Shown here piece after piece: positions 26,524 to 40,037 of a stretch of DNA of 64,000 nucleotides. The notes under the pieces are model-generated. The model had not been told where the DNA came from, made no database searches, and saw nothing but the letters and a program-made list of their open reading frames with translations. This stretch comes from Pithys albifrons albifrons (lineage: Eukaryota > Chordata > Aves > Passeriformes > Thamnophilidae), in assembly GCF_047495875.1 (NCBI RefSeq), contig NC_092459.1, forward strand, positions 20,879,795 through 20,943,794. Direction: 5' to 3'. Each line of letters starts with the position of its first letter. Positions within the stretch are counted from its first letter, which is position 1. A program made the position numbers and the translations under genes.

Positions 26524-29500
26524 CATAATTTACTTTCTATTATGTGCTACCGTTTATCTATAAAGTGGTATCTCATTATATGCAATTAAGTAAGAGCATA
26601 AACCAAATATCAAGACACAGCAGTTCAAAGCTATACCTCTAGGTATACCACATTTTATGTTGTACAACACAAAGAGTACTCAATTTAGAGAGCAGGAGGT
26701 AAAACCAGTAAACTGAAGTCTCCAAGCATATATATGTTTCTGATAACATTTTGCAATAATATTCTTTCCTGTAGAATGGAGGTAGTAATGGCTAACAAGC
26801 TTTGCTAATGAAACTGAGATGTATATATTAAAAACAGTTTTATGTAAACATATACATTTTAAAGTATGCATCCCAAAACCATGAAGCTAAGTTTAGTAGT
26901 AAATTTAGCTATTTCTCATTGCATTCTCTTTCTCCCTATTTTCAATAATCACACCCAACAGTAACAAAAACTACAGACAAACAAAGAGAACTTCAATGAT
27001 AGTTTGAAATGATGTTTATTAGATTTGTAGTTACATTCACAATAACTCTTTGATTTTGAAGCTGACATGATTCTTTAATTAAGCCTGAATTCAATTCTTA
27101 CTTCTAAATTGGACCAGGAAAAATGCAAGAGTTATTCATAATTTAATCACCTATTACTTTATTTCTATTCAAAGCTGTTCTTAATTAACAGCTCAGCTAT
27201 TGAATTAACCAGCATAGGACAACCCAAAAATATGCATGTTGAATCTCTCATTTCAACTAAAATAATTGTCCTTGACCTCAGAAGCAGACTTGAAGTGCTG
27301 AAATCATGTTAGAAAATAATCTGATCCATAAAGTCTATCCATTTCGTTCCTCTATATTTCCAATTGAGAAGTGATTTTAATACTGTGTTAAAACCAGTTT
27401 GGGTTGTCTTAAGAAATAGTTTAGGAGATCCAGTTATAAATAGTAGTTTCTTCCTAACCCAGTTGAAATTCCCAGATAAAACTAGGGACTGCTTCAGAAG
27501 AATTCTCATGCAACAGCTATTAATTTCTTTAATACAGATATTAATTACTTCTTTGCAATTTCCCAAGGTAAGATGACATTCAAATAGTACATGACTAATA
27601 TATACCAAATAAAGTATTAAAAGAATGAAACACCCATGTATTTAGTTTATCTCAGTATCAAAACTATTTCTTAATAGTGTTCATGAAAATAATCTTCCAT
27701 CAGGGATAAGGGACCTAAGTTTTTTGTTTAGTCTGTGTGCATGTACTCATCTAAGAATGATAAATTTTCTCTGTATAGTAACTGAAAGTAGATCCTTTTC
27801 TTGTGAAAAAAGAAGTGTCATTTATGACTGATAAACCCATATAACTTTTTCTTCTTCCCTTATCCCCCTTTTTTCATTTTGTGGATGGTTTTAGAAGACA
27901 ATCGGGTTCTAAAAGTATGTTAAGTGAAGGAAAGATTTTGTTTATCAGAGCACACCACACTTCTTAATCTCTTATGCCTCAACCATAAATGAGTACTGAG
28001 AGATCCATAGGGATCACAGTGCAATGGCTGATGAGTGATCTGATGTAATATTTTCTGGAAAAAAAAAAGATAACCAAAATTTATAATTCAACGGTATCTT
28101 ATGTGTATAACTACAATTTACACTGTACATGAACTAAAATTATACACCTAGAATCCCTTTTAAGCAAATATAAAGTAAAATTAATTAAATAAATAATATA
28201 TTTTCTAAAGACAGGATTCAAGAATATATTTAAGGAGACCTTCAGCTATCTGAAAAAATGTCAAAGTAAATGAAATATTAATCAAAAGTTTGTACATTTC
28301 AGGCTGGCAAAATATCAGAGAAAGGTAACATAAACTGGATTTTGCTTCTCCACAGGATCCAATGAGAAAGGACTGATAGCTTGTTTGAACTTTTAATGAA
28401 GGTATTTGTGAAACTAATTCTGAAGTTAACTTTTAAAAAGTTTTATATTGATGGATGACCACAAAGCTGCACCAACTCAACAGAATAGCAGGGGAACAGA
28501 AATGATAATTTCCCTTTTATAAATAAAAAAGTCTTAGGGTTGTTGGTTTTTGGTTTTGTTTTTTTTTGTCAAGAACTGTCACCAAAAGTTAAAAAAGTTC
28601 AACATGAAACATGTTGTCCTAGTACAGAGCGAAGGTGAAGAAAAATGAAGTGTGGCTGAAATGAGATTTTACATAAAAATCACACAATTACCAAAGTAAA
28701 TGCCCTAGATTTTAGTTATACAGTTGTGCTTACAATAATTGCTCTTCACTTTTGATTATTTTCGTTAGAAATTGTAATGTATGTAAAGCCTTTCTCCAAG
28801 TTTAAAGGTGTATATTTTAAATACATTGATTTTTTTTTAACTTGTTATGCATGAAAAAAGGTGTAGAAAACTGCTCCTTTCTTAATACCTTCTGAAAATA
28901 CTGACTGATTTGGTAGAAAATTAGAAATTTTGAAAGACGAGCTCAGCCAAATAAGAAGTAGATTTTTGCCTTGAACTCCAGGTGTACAGGCTAAAGAGAT
29001 GTGGTGGCAAAAGCATGATAAATTCCACTGCTTAGTTAGCACACCTCCTTAGATACCAGATGGTTCAAATACGAAAGAAAATAGAGTCAAATCTCACCCG
29101 TTTCTGGCTGTAGAAGATAGTAATGTTGTACAAAGTTCGTCAAGGTACTTACCTTCAAAAGAAGTGAGTCTAATGTTTATGGGTCAAGGAATGAGATTAG
29201 TAGTCACAAGCTGTGCCTGATTGCATGACTATGATAAGTCCAGGACAGCCTTAAATTCACAGAATCTCATCTTTACTCCACCAACACAAACATGTAAGAG
29301 TTCTCTAGATGAGACATCCATTTGAGTTCAGTTGCATTTAGCCATCTGTTTCTCTATTGACTTCTAGTGACTGTTGTCCTATGACCCTAAGCATCTCACG
29401 TATATAGTTTCTCCCATAAACCTAACTGGATTTGAATTAATTCTTTTTTACCAACTCATGCATTTTCCTGTGTAACCAAGACTTATAAGAAATTAATTCA

Positions 29501-31029
29501 ATACCTATGCTTGAATCTGCTGCTGAATTTCATTTTTGATCTGGCTATGACAGATATTTCAAGGTTTCCGAGACACTGAGAGATAGTATTAAAGCATTCA
29601 GATTTCCCCAGTAATTCTTGATAGCATGGGGTATGATGCCTGTAAACAGGAATGTGCAATAAATATTGTCAGAATTCAGTTCTAAAGTCATACAACAAGG
29701 AGATACAAATCTGAAATTTCAATTTGCCCAGTATCACTACTAGTGTTTATAATCATCTCTGCAAATTCATTTCTTTTCCATAGAGTTTAGAAAATTATGG
29801 TTTTAACAATGCACAATAATAGTTAAATTCTGTTCTTTTGATGGCTAATAACAAAAAGCATCTCTTTCCTAAAAGAAAGTAAATATTCTAAACAGGAGCT
29901 GAAAAATACTGTTAAAAGATGTCACTTCAGAGCCATATTTCACATTTGACAGTCTATTTAACTGATTTAAGCTGTGATCATCACTGACTAAAAGTATTTA
30001 ATAGGGTATTTCAAACAAAAGTAATTATTTCTGTTGGGAGAGACATATTTCTATCTTTTTATTATTTTATATCATCTTGCTTTTAGTTTTCAATTCTTTC
30101 TCTAAAAGCTATTTATTGGAATTGTTTTTCTCTTTTCACAAAGATACCCCTAAAGAACAGTTCATTCATTTTAAATGCTTTTTAAAGAAATTTATAAAAA
30201 ATGAAGGTATTTGTAAAATTAGTTTCTCAGGATACCCATTCAAGTGACTCATCTTCAACGTTGAGGATCACCTTTGTTCCTCTTCTCCACAATACATGTG
30301 ATGCTTATTAAAAAAAATACAAAATAGTATAGAATGCTTAGATGACTTAGGAATAATCTCCAACAACTTTCAACAACTTCAATAGAAGTGATATGTGGCT
30401 CCCTGTTTTATTTTCAGCCAGAGAGTTCTGCTACAGGAGTAAACTAAAACACCAAAAGTCGTTAAATATAGTCATGCATAAACAAGGAAAGTGAGAAAGA
30501 AACAAACAAAAAAGCTATATCCAGTAGAAAATTCAGTGGTGGCAAAAGAAATACTATTTTCAACTTCCAAATCCTGTTAACTACGAGCAAATAAGAAATA
30601 GATGAAATAAACTGAAGAAAGTCAGATATTTTTCTAAAAAAATTACTATTTACAAAAAATTCTTCATTTTTTTAATATATAAATAGAAAAAAAAGTACAA
30701 TGACAGCTCTGAAGACTGCTGCTAGTTCACACACACTTAATTTTAGGAACATGAAACACTACTAAGTTTTAACACTTCTAAGCTTTAACACTCATAAATG
30801 CAAATTTATTTCTTCACAGGGAACCTGCTGTGTGCATGCAATGTTTGCAGACTTTTTCCATTCCATAAAATATTGAATAATAAAGCACCAGAATCATTTT
30901 ATAAGTTATCAGCCTGATGGTGTAAATTAGTGACCTAAGCAAAGCAGAGAAAAGAGTAATTGTCACAAATGACAACTTTCAACATTAAAATGCATCATTT
31001 TATTATTACCAATAAATCATAATCTGAAA
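26524..31029. other. Intronic, nothing recognised
   Basis: Uniformly AT-rich. Poly-T/G stretch at 28540-28570. Open frames (up to 99 codons at 27309-27608) have no domain or splice context. Confidence 0.7.
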
Positions 31030-31480
31030 ATTCTCTCTCCCTGCCAATGGATGGCAGTGGTTGTTGATTAGGATGTGCTGGTGAACAGAGGCATTCAAGC
31101 ACCACCTGCAATTTCTTTAGGCTGCTGTCTGGGAGCGGACACTGTGAAATATGGCAGGGGCCTCATCTGCTCTGGTTTTCTTGACCCCACAATTCAGGTC
31201 TCTTAGTGAACCTGGTACAGGCTTCACAGCACCCACTACCACTTTCCAAATAGTCTCCTCCACCAGTTCTTCCCAGGGCTCGCTTATGTGTCCTCTCGTA
31301 CTCTGTACAGCTTCCAAGGAGAGGTCATGTTCTGCAAAATCTCCAATTGTTGTGTTGCCTAGAGGTTTGATCCATATGTACAGCATAATCTCTAATGCTA
31401 ACATGCTCTTCAGAACTTTATGGCTCCAGTTTAGCATGCCTGAAAGCACCAAAATGGCCATAGCATCTGCTGATTTTTAA
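31030..31480. other. Unexplained less AT-rich block with open frames on both strands
   Basis: About 450 bp stand out by higher GC and by two long opposing frames: 109 codons plus (31151-31480) and 114 codons minus (31117-31461). Plus-strand text includes CCCACTACCACTTTCC and TCCACCAGTTCTTCCCAGGG. Minus peptide parts include MLYIWIKPLGNTTIGDF and HISEPWEELVEETIW. No family was recognised. It could be an old retrocopy (minus strand), an old transposon part, or a conserved non-coding element. The minus frame reads more like protein, but that is an impression only. Confidence 0.35.
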
Positions 31481-31999
31481 AAAAATCACTTTCCTCCTAC
31501 AACTGCCTAGAGTATTATCAGTAAATTTAAGTGTGTTTATGAGAAGATAAAATGTGCCTTTTTTCCTGTTTCTCCATTTCTAGACTATCCTTCCCAGTGC
31601 CTGATTATTTAGAATCATTTGCATTAAAATCATGAATTCTGTCAAGTTAAAAGGAAAGCCTGTTTAGACAAAAGAAGACAGTAGATGAATTTAATCTAGT
31701 TTTTCAGAAATCTAGCATGTATGTAATCACTTTACTCATGTATAAAAATTTAAAAAAACCCTGAAGTTAGTCTCTGAATAAATATTTCTTTGACTCAGCA
31801 AATTGAGTATTCTCAATCTGACTGTTTTGGGGGCAAGTTATGGTCCAGTAATCTTCACTTGACGGTAGCCACAGCCCAAAATTGGTGAGGGATCATGCAC
31901 AGATCTCCTCCAGAAAATGTTCACACTACCCTAAACTTGCATATTGAGAATGAGACAGACCACAAGAATGGCCCGCACCAAAAAGGATATTAAGAAGAC
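31481..31999. other. Intronic, nothing recognised
   Basis: AT-rich. The last 200 bases before the CR1 are less AT-rich but show no known motif. Confidence 0.6.
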
Positions 32000-32505
32000 A
32001 GTGGAATGCTCTGACCAGCCTTAGTTTTGGTCATCACAGTATAAGATATTAAGCTCTTAGAGAGTGTCAAAAGGAGGGTAATAAAGATGATGAAGAGCCT
32101 TGAGCCTAAGCTGTATGAGTTGCAGCTGAAAGCAATTGGCCTGTTCAGCCTGGAGAAGAGGAGACTGAGGGGAGACCTCATTGCAGTTACAACTTCCTCA
32201 TGAGGGGAAGAAGAGGGGAAGGCACTGATTTCTTCTCTCTGGTGATCAGTGACAGGACCCAAAGGAATGGCTTGAGGTTGTGTCAGGGGAAAGTTCTTCA
32301 CCTAGAGGGTGGCTGTTTGGGCACTGGAACAGGCTCCCCAGGGAAGTGGTCACAGCTCCAAGGCTGATAGAGTTCAAGAAGCATTTGGATACTCACAGGC
32401 ACATGGGGGTGAGTCTTGGGGACGGTCCCATACAGGTCTAAGAGCTGTACTCAGTGATCCTTGTGGGTCCCTTCCAACTCATCATATTCTGTGATTCTGT
32501 GAATA
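32000..32505 (+). mobile_element. CR1 LINE 3' fragment
   Basis: It contains GATGATGAAGAGCC, TTCAGCCTGGAGAAGAGGAG, the GATTTCTTCTCTCTGGTGATCAGTGACAGGACC segment, and the terminal GGGTCCCTTCCAACTCATCATATTCTGTGATTCTGTGA. The same subfamily style as the copy at 205-522 (both have TCTTCTCTCTGGTGA and TTCACC(C/T)AGAGGGTGGCTG). The 5' end is diffuse. Confidence 0.92.
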
Positions 32506-35500
32506 TTTGGGTGGACTTAGTGGATTCTCAACTTACAATATGAACTGCAGGCTGGTTGGCAAATGCAAGATAACAGTTTCTAATTTTCTCTCCATTCACA
32601 TAGTGATTTTCAGCAATCTGCAGAGGAATTCTCTGAAAAAGAAATGCTGGACAAAAAGTATTTCTGAAGAACAGTAGCTGTATCTGGAGCTTTTACCACC
32701 AAGAAATGCACAGAAGAGGGTGCTTGCCAGAAAAATTAATTATAAATTTGTCAGCTTGCTCAGCTAAGCAAGATGGTAAATTCATCTATGATTATAAATA
32801 ATATAATTAAAGCCATTAAAAGGATTTTGGAGCTGCTATGGCAAAGATGAACTCCATCTCAATGAGACCCAGTAGACTTTGCTTATGGACCACACACTCA
32901 CAGCATGGTGACAACTTGGACTGCAGGTGCTGACATAGTCTGGCAGTCAGATATGTTTTGATGCTGCTATTAAATAAACTGTGACTGCTTAATGTCCAGT
33001 CTAATCAGTTCCATCAAACGATCTAAACTAAAACTGAGAGAGAGGTTTCCGAGTAATACATGATTGTTTACATAGTTTCAGTTCAGGATTGGCCAGAACA
33101 GAAATGCTTATGCATTTAGAATGGGAGCATGATTGATTCAGCTGGGATGGAGAGAAAAGAAGAAAATTGATTTTTAATACTACAACTTGGTTTGTATCAT
33201 CATCATATGTAGGGATAGTGAGACATAAGCATTGTTACTAGTTCAGAAATGGTCCTGTATGCAAATCTTGGAGTTTCAGAGTCAGTACTTGGATCAGGCA
33301 GGAATATATGAGAGCTGAAATACAACGATGAGAGAGCTAAAAAGGACTGGCACCTGCATGCAGAGAATTAGCTGTGACCTTACTCTATGACCCTGCAAAA
33401 CCAACACTAACCAGAACTTCTGTTTTGCTCTAACGGCTTGTTGTGTGTTGGCAGATGAAGTCAAAAAACTTTCTGAACACAAAGCCTAGACCTTGGAATA
33501 CATAGTGTCACCTAAGAAACGGATTAATTATTTCTAATTCTGGACATATTTCAGTGCCACATGTATAAGATGAGAGTTGAAGAACACATGCAAGAGTCTA
33601 AGCTTTCTAGCTTGGAGCTCATCCCCATCACTCTTTCTGCTTCTGAGATATATGTCCTAATCAACAGCACTCAAACAATTCATGAGGTTAGAAGAACAAG
33701 TAAGCATTGAGAACTTCAGATATAGTGGGAAATATGTCTTAGACTAAAGAAGGTGTGCTCTTCATGAGTGAACTGGTTCCTGGCAGGTGATAGAAAGCTA
33801 TTTAATCCTTTGCTCTCTCCCCATTATCCAGCTGTCTAGAGTCTCATGCTTCCTATAACAGTCAGTACGAAGGCAAACTATTTGTGATTGTTATGATAAG
33901 TCATAAAATTAAAGCTTATTCTGAAAAGCAGAAGACTCATTGAGGATGGGTGACAGAAGCCACTTAGAACACTAGAAGGAAGGTCATGTCATGTGGCTGA
34001 TGTTTCAGCAAGACTGTTATGTGTAAAATAATGTATTTTGCATTTCTAGCTTTTGTGGAGGGATGTTTTAGCAGTCAAAAGAAGAGAGACACATAACAGT
34101 AGGGTGAGCAGCGCAGTATTTAGCCTTCCCTTTAAAAGTTTTTTGAACAAAGAATCTGCTCTAGGAAACTTTCAAACAAATACAACACACTGGTGTGTCT
34201 TCTCCCTCCTAAATTAATGTACTTAAAAATATTTTTAATATCTTTTATCAAACCATGCTTTTATGAAGATATTTCAGAAAAAAAATCTGTACCCGTAGCG
34301 TGTGCTTTTTTTTCAGAAAGTAAGAACCTAGTCATTGTATGAAGATCTATAATCACACAAAAAAATGCTTTTTATAAAAGACGGTCCAAATAAAATACCA
34401 TATTCTATATTCCCGTTAAAAATTCTTTTCCTACCAGCTCATGTCCTTAGTTAAGACTAATATTTATTTACCAACTTCACTCTTATCTTGATTAAAGAAC
34501 AGACTCTTAAATTGAAGTTTTCTGTTTCCACACATAAATCAAAATCTTTTACAGTGCTGTGGCCTTTTCCATGTGCTCCTTGAAAGCATCTTCAGAACCA
34601 CTGCACCATGCACTTACTGAAATTGCTGATTAAAATATCTAAGGTATTCTAGATGTCCATCTACTACAGTGTACCTGATCTGTACCACCAAATGAAATTC
34701 TGGAGATGTGTTTTGTTTGTTTGTTTGGTTGGTTGGTTGGTTTGTTTTTTTTTTCACATAAGCAGTGGGATGCTTCATCCAAGAGTAAAATTAATATGTT
34801 CCCTTGTATAGAAGGGATGAGAAGTTGGCATATGCTTTTACAGCTGTTAGGCAAGGTTAATGGAGTCTCTGTAGGAGGCTGAATGTTAATATGATTTTTA
34901 TGATGATCGTTGTATTAATATCCTTATTTTTTACTTGTACGTAACAAACTAATTAAGAAATATGCACTACTGAGCCTCTGCTCTTGTTACTGTGATAAAA
35001 GACAGCATAATGACTTCTGTTGTAGGCTCTTTATGATTATTACAGCTCCTTATCTATACAGATATACTTCTTTAGAACACATACAATCAGATTGTCATTT
35101 TTACTAGGTCACCTTAATGGTGTAATGTAACATTAGATTAAAGCACCTTTGCACTGACATTTATGGACTATTAAATTACCAAGGGAAAGGGGACAAAAAG
35201 TAATGAGAACCTGAACTACAGATCTTTGTTAGTTTAAACTAGAACAGAATAGATACGCCTGACATTTATTATTTATTAAAATATTATGTACAAAAATCAC
35301 TGTTTTTCCAATCACCTGTATATGGGATGGTCTTCTTTTAAAACTAAAACAATTTCCATGGGCAGCTACTCAAGGGCACACTGTTTTTAAGTAAATATGA
35401 AAGTTTTTCATTAAGCTTATTTTTTTTGAAAGTTATGATGTCCAATGAAACATGCTAGCCTATTCCCAAGTGAGTAATTTAAAGACTTCCATGAATCTTT

Positions 35501-37034
35501 TTACTTCTACCAGTGTAGACTGCTGTTCTTATCACAGAAGAAAATTCATGGTCAGAGAAAAATTGAATGTTCTAATCTAGGTAGAACTGGGCAATGGGAT
35601 CAAGAAAATTATTTGGTAGAATCGTGGCAATTTGAGATTTCTAAATAAAATTGTCTATTGGCACAGATCAAAAACAAGCAGTCACAAATTAAGCTAGGCT
35701 GGCCACCTGTTAGAAGCAAGCAGCATTCACTACTGCAGAGCAGAACATAAAAGGTTTGGTTGCAGAACTCACTATTAGTAACGGATAAGTTTGTGGATCA
35801 TTCTTTTGACTAAGTCAGATCGTGTTCTGAAAATAGAGTTGAATTTAAAAATCTGGGCTTTTTTCATAACTTGAAAATATATCCATAACAGAGGGTATTC
35901 TTTCTTACCTAGAAAAAAATTTATTCTGGAATCAAACTCCTAAGAAGTATCTAGTCACCTAAGTAGAAAATAGGTGCTGCTGGAATTCAGAAAAAGGGAC
36001 ACTCTGCCTAAAACCAGTTAGTTACCTGCTTAGTTGTTACTAGCATTTTCCCTTTGTGCATGTGTAGAGCTCTTGATTCAACATGAAATAACTCAAAACT
36101 GTAATTCTGAGACTGGAAAGCTCATTTAATCTTGGAGGCTTAAACTACGTGTGAACTGTAGTGCCTAAGAGAGTTGCCACCTAAGCAGCTAGTTACTTTG
36201 CTTCTTTAAAAATTGATCCTGTGGAGTTATAAGAGAAAGCTCTGTATATAAAGAGCTTGCCCCAAGGCATTTTGGCACTAGATGAGATTATCCAGGTCAC
36301 AAATGAATTCTGATTACTGTGACAGAATTGTGACATTTCTGCCAGCTATACAGCAAACTGTGTTACTAAATACCATATTCACTACTCATTAACTGATTCT
36401 AAAGCACATTCATCAACTCAGTCTAATATACAAAATGAGTCATAACAACTACAAATAACTGCACTGCAATGAATACTATCTCTGAATCAATGCTGTATTG
36501 TCTGCGCTGGATTTTCTCTCTTCTTTGCACTCATCAAAACAAAAACACTTCTTCATCTCTATTCATTGATTCTAGATCAGCACTACAGACTGCGACCATT
36601 TGCAAAGATTCACAGATAGCAGGAGGCAGCAGGAGGAAGAACATCTTCCTTAGTACAGCTTTCTACTTATAAGTCTCAGTGCAGGCAGCACCACATGGGC
36701 TTCTCAAAAATTGTGCAGCCTTGTCATCATCACTGAGAGTTCTGGACAGTGATTACTGAAGAATACAACTCTCATAGAGAATAAAATGACTGAGTATTTA
36801 ATGAGGAAAATACCAATTTTCTTAATTTCAACAGTTGAAATATTTTATAGTGGACGAGTATTTTTCTTTGGTCAAAATGAATTTGAAAGCAAAATTTTTC
36901 CCATGAACTTCTAAAATAGTCTTACACTTCAGTGCAAATTTGCAGTCTGAAGGATGACAAAAAAAGAAATCCCAGCACCCAAACCCTCCAGCTTGACAGA
37001 GTCATCTCTATTTCAGTTCTGGCTGTTCAAGACA
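32506..37034. other. Intronic, no gene or mobile element recognised
   Basis: AT-rich. It contains a GTTT/GGTT tetranucleotide microsatellite at 34711-34755. Stretches around 34880-35180 have the slow, motif-rich look of conserved non-coding sequence, but conservation cannot be judged from one genome. Confidence 0.65.
34711..34755. repeat. GTTT/GGTT microsatellite
   Basis: Tandem TGTT units then four GGTT units, followed by a T run. Confidence 0.88.
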
Positions 37035-37115
37035 AGGACAGAATCACAGAATCCCAAAATATTCTGAGTTGGAAGGGACTCATAAGGATCATCAAGGACA
37101 GACAAGGCCACTGTT
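37035..37115 (-). mobile_element. CR1 LINE 3' tail
   Basis: On the plus strand it begins ACAGAATCACAGAATCCCAAAATATTCTGAGTTGGAAGGGACTCATAAGGATCATC, the reverse complement of a CR1 3' terminus. Only about 80 bp are clear. Confidence 0.85.
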
Positions 37116-37811
37116 AACAGATCAATGCATGGCAAAATGGTTCTTTTACTACTATCACCCAGAAGCTCATTGTCACTACTGCATATGACAAAGAGGAAAA
37201 CTGCTTCTACTGCTGACATCTTTGTGAGAAACCTTCATCCACACTCAGACAGTGTTTCCCAGTGCACTGGACCAGCAGAGAAAGTTTGTGGAAAGTAAAG
37301 TGGTATCAGATTTTCCTGGTAGATTAACCACCTACCAGGGATGCAAGGCACTGGCTACATTCCAGCACACACAGATGAAACAGCTCTGGCTCACATGTCA
37401 GAAAAAGAAGCTGGTACACAACTCTGTCCAAACACATACATCAGCTCTCACAGTTCCCAGTAAACCTCAAGATAAATGCATAAATCACATAGGTTTTATT
37501 TTTGGAAAGAGCAAGATTACAAATAGGCAGTGATCTAACATTTCTTCCCACACTGGAAACCTAAACTCACGAGCTGAGTGCTAATTTTAGTGTCATAAAT
37601 TCTATAGAGATCTGAATAAGTTTTTCCTTTCGGGAAAAAGGTACTTGTAAAAAATGTGTTTTGCAGGCTTTTTTAATTTAGCAGTGAAAGGACTAAAACT
37701 GAGGCTAAAGCCACAAAACTTAAACTAAATTGATCCAATTATTATATACATAAGGAATTATCAGAAAAAAAAAGTGTTCTGCCTTTTCTTCTTCCATCCT
37801 TCTTTCATAAA
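37116..37811. other. Intronic, nothing recognised
   Basis: The first part may continue the CR1 in diverged form. A 93-codon plus-strand open frame (37252-37533) has no domain. Confidence 0.55.
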
Positions 37812-38048
37812 GCAATGAAAGGTTAGAAAAGACCTTCAAAATCATCAAATCCAATGTTTGACCAAATACCACCATGCCCACTCAACCATATGATAAAATA
37901 CCACATCCACTTGTTTTTTGAACACTTCCAGGGATGGTGATTCCACTACTTTCCTGGGCAGCCTGTTCCAATGCTTATCTAGCTTTTCAGTGAAGGAATG
38001 TTTCCTGCCATCCAACCTGAGCATCCCCTGATGCAACTGGGGGCCATT
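37812..38048 (-). mobile_element. CR1 LINE 3' fragment
   Basis: The minus strand still reads the last ORF2 residues of CR1 as an open frame: KHWNRLPRKVVESPSLEVFK, preceded by LRLDGRKHSFTEK. The 3' end lies at about 37812 (plus-strand GAAAGGTTAGAAAAGACCTTCAAAATCATCAAATCCAA). The terminal octamer is mutated. Confidence 0.92.
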
Positions 38049-38792
38049 TCTTATTTTCCAACTATTTTCAGAATAGTTTTATTTTTATCTAAGAATGGAC
38101 AATTCAATTCAAACCAGAACCTATCTTGGCTACTGCAGGAGGACTCCTGTGAGAGATGAGAGATGACACAGTACATGGAACCCTCTCTAGTCAGTAGTGC
38201 TAGCTCACATTTCAGAAATTTTAAGAATAGAAATAGGCATCATGCTTCTGTATTGCCACACCTGCGCATTTAACTCTCTCTCACGTGCAAGGATGAGTGA
38301 CAAGGATATTATTCCTTACAGATATATTTGAGATATGAAAAAAAAGCATTTTGCCAGCTTTAAAGGTGGACAACTTAAGTGCAGAGAACTTAAAATATTG
38401 TCCAAGATGTCTTGGGTGTGGAATTACTAAAACGTTTTCTGCCCTTTTATTATTGTTAAATAGTACAAGAAATTTTTGTCTTGGGATCCCACACTGCTCC
38501 AAACACTAAATTTCAATATTAAACTTACATTTCAAGCTACTGGTTTTTCCTTCAATGTTCATTTTGGTGAGATTCATCTTACCTAACCTTACTGTTTAAA
38601 TAATAAAAAAGCTTACCATTGAGCTTGATCCTTTAATTAGTGGAGTGAAGGAATTTCAGAGAGTGATTTCTCCTACATTTAATATGTACAGCTAAGTTAG
38701 ATAGCCCATATTGGTTTGTCACTGAGTAAACAAAGGATAGCTAAATACTATGATATTTAATCATATAAATACCTGACTGTGAACTACTAGTG
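38049..38792. other. Intronic, nothing recognised
   Basis: No gag, protease or reverse transcriptase text was found upstream of the pol remnant, so the provirus appears 5'-truncated near 38790. Confidence 0.55.
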
Positions 38793-39346
38793 AAACCCCT
38801 GTATGGAGCACTAAAAGCAGCCAATAAAGGAACCATGAAATGTAGAGACATTTAAACAGCTCTAGCATTAGGACTGCCAGACTTAACTAAGCCTTTTGAG
38901 TTGTTCACTTATGAGTGACAATGTTGCTCTGGAGGTATTGTCACAACACCTTGGGAACCAGCAAAGGACTGTGGCTTACTTTTCAAAACAGCTAGACAGT
39001 GTTAGCCAAGGGTGGCCTGGGTATTTGAAAGCTGGAGAGGCTACTGTTATATTGATCTAAGAAGCCCAAAAATTCACCCTTGGACAGCACATTTTCATGT
39101 ATGTACCCCATGCAGTCCTAACTGTACTTGAAAAGGAAACACTGGTTGGTCCCCAGCAGAATGCTTAAGTATCAAGCTGTGCTGCTAGAACAGGATGATG
39201 TTACTCTGAAAACAACAGCTATTGCCAATTCTGCTGTGTTTCTGTCCTTAACACTGACAGTGTTCCCGAGCATGACTGTTTACAGACCATTGAAGAGGTC
39301 TATTCCAGCAGATCAGACCTGAAAAATGCATCTCTAGAAAATACAG
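38793..39346 (+). pseudogene. pol: ERV pol: reverse transcriptase connection region, broken
   Basis: Readable pieces include KPLYGALKAANKGT, ALALGLPDLTKPFELFTYE and VAYFSKQLDSVSQGWPGYL, all typical of the region between gammaretroviral RT and RNase H. Stops interrupt it at about 38853, 38911 and 39058. A frameshift near 39157 moves the reading into another frame (LKYQAVLLEQDDVTLK). It shifts again before RNase H. Confidence 0.85.
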
Positions 39347-39836
39347 ATTTGGAACTGTATATGGATGGAAGCAGCTTTGTGTGAGATGGCAAGTGAGTGA
39401 CAGGATACGCAGTGACAGCCATGGACAACGTAATCAATGTGAAGGCCTTGCCACCAGATCTATCACCACAGAAAGCTAAACTAATGACACTGACAAGAGC
39501 TCTGGAACTGAGTCAAGAGTGAAAGGTAAATATATGGGCTGATTCTAAATATGCATTCAGTATTGTACATGCCCATGGAGCCACCTGGCTCAGTGTAGTG
39601 TGATCAAACATGCCAAACAGATCCATTCATTACTGCAAAGTACCTGGAAACCTGTGGAAGTGCCTATCATGCACTGCAGAGCTCATCAAAAGGTTAAAAC
39701 ATTTAGGGAATAATTATGCTGATCAAATGACAAAAAGGGTTGCAGAGAAAGGTATCCTAGCAGTAATACCACAGAAGCAAACCAGCCTGTCAGGGTTTAC
39801 CCCAAAGTACGATCAGAGACCACCAGCTAAGTAAGT
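39347..39836 (+). pseudogene. pol: ERV pol: RNase H, broken
   Basis: The first catalytic aspartate is in LYMDGSS (about 39353) and the third in ADSKYAF (about 39545). At the position of the catalytic glutamate this copy has lysine (QKAKLMTL). Internal stops occur at about 39382 and 39393, and again before ADSKYAF. A later readable part (39610-39834) continues towards the integrase. The active site is therefore lost. Confidence 0.82.
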
Positions 39837-40037
39837 CCTTAAAGGCTAAAATTAAAAAAGGTGGGTAGGCTGTCACATTTAAAGGACAGGTTGTAGTCCC
39901 ACTCCAGCTCCTCCAGGAGATAGCTCTCTGGGAACACGAGGATACCCATTAGGGGGCAGAAAATCTTTTGAAACATTTGAAGAAGATAATAGTAGGAACA
40001 GGAATGGCTGAAACTGTGCAGTTTATAGTAAGGAAAT

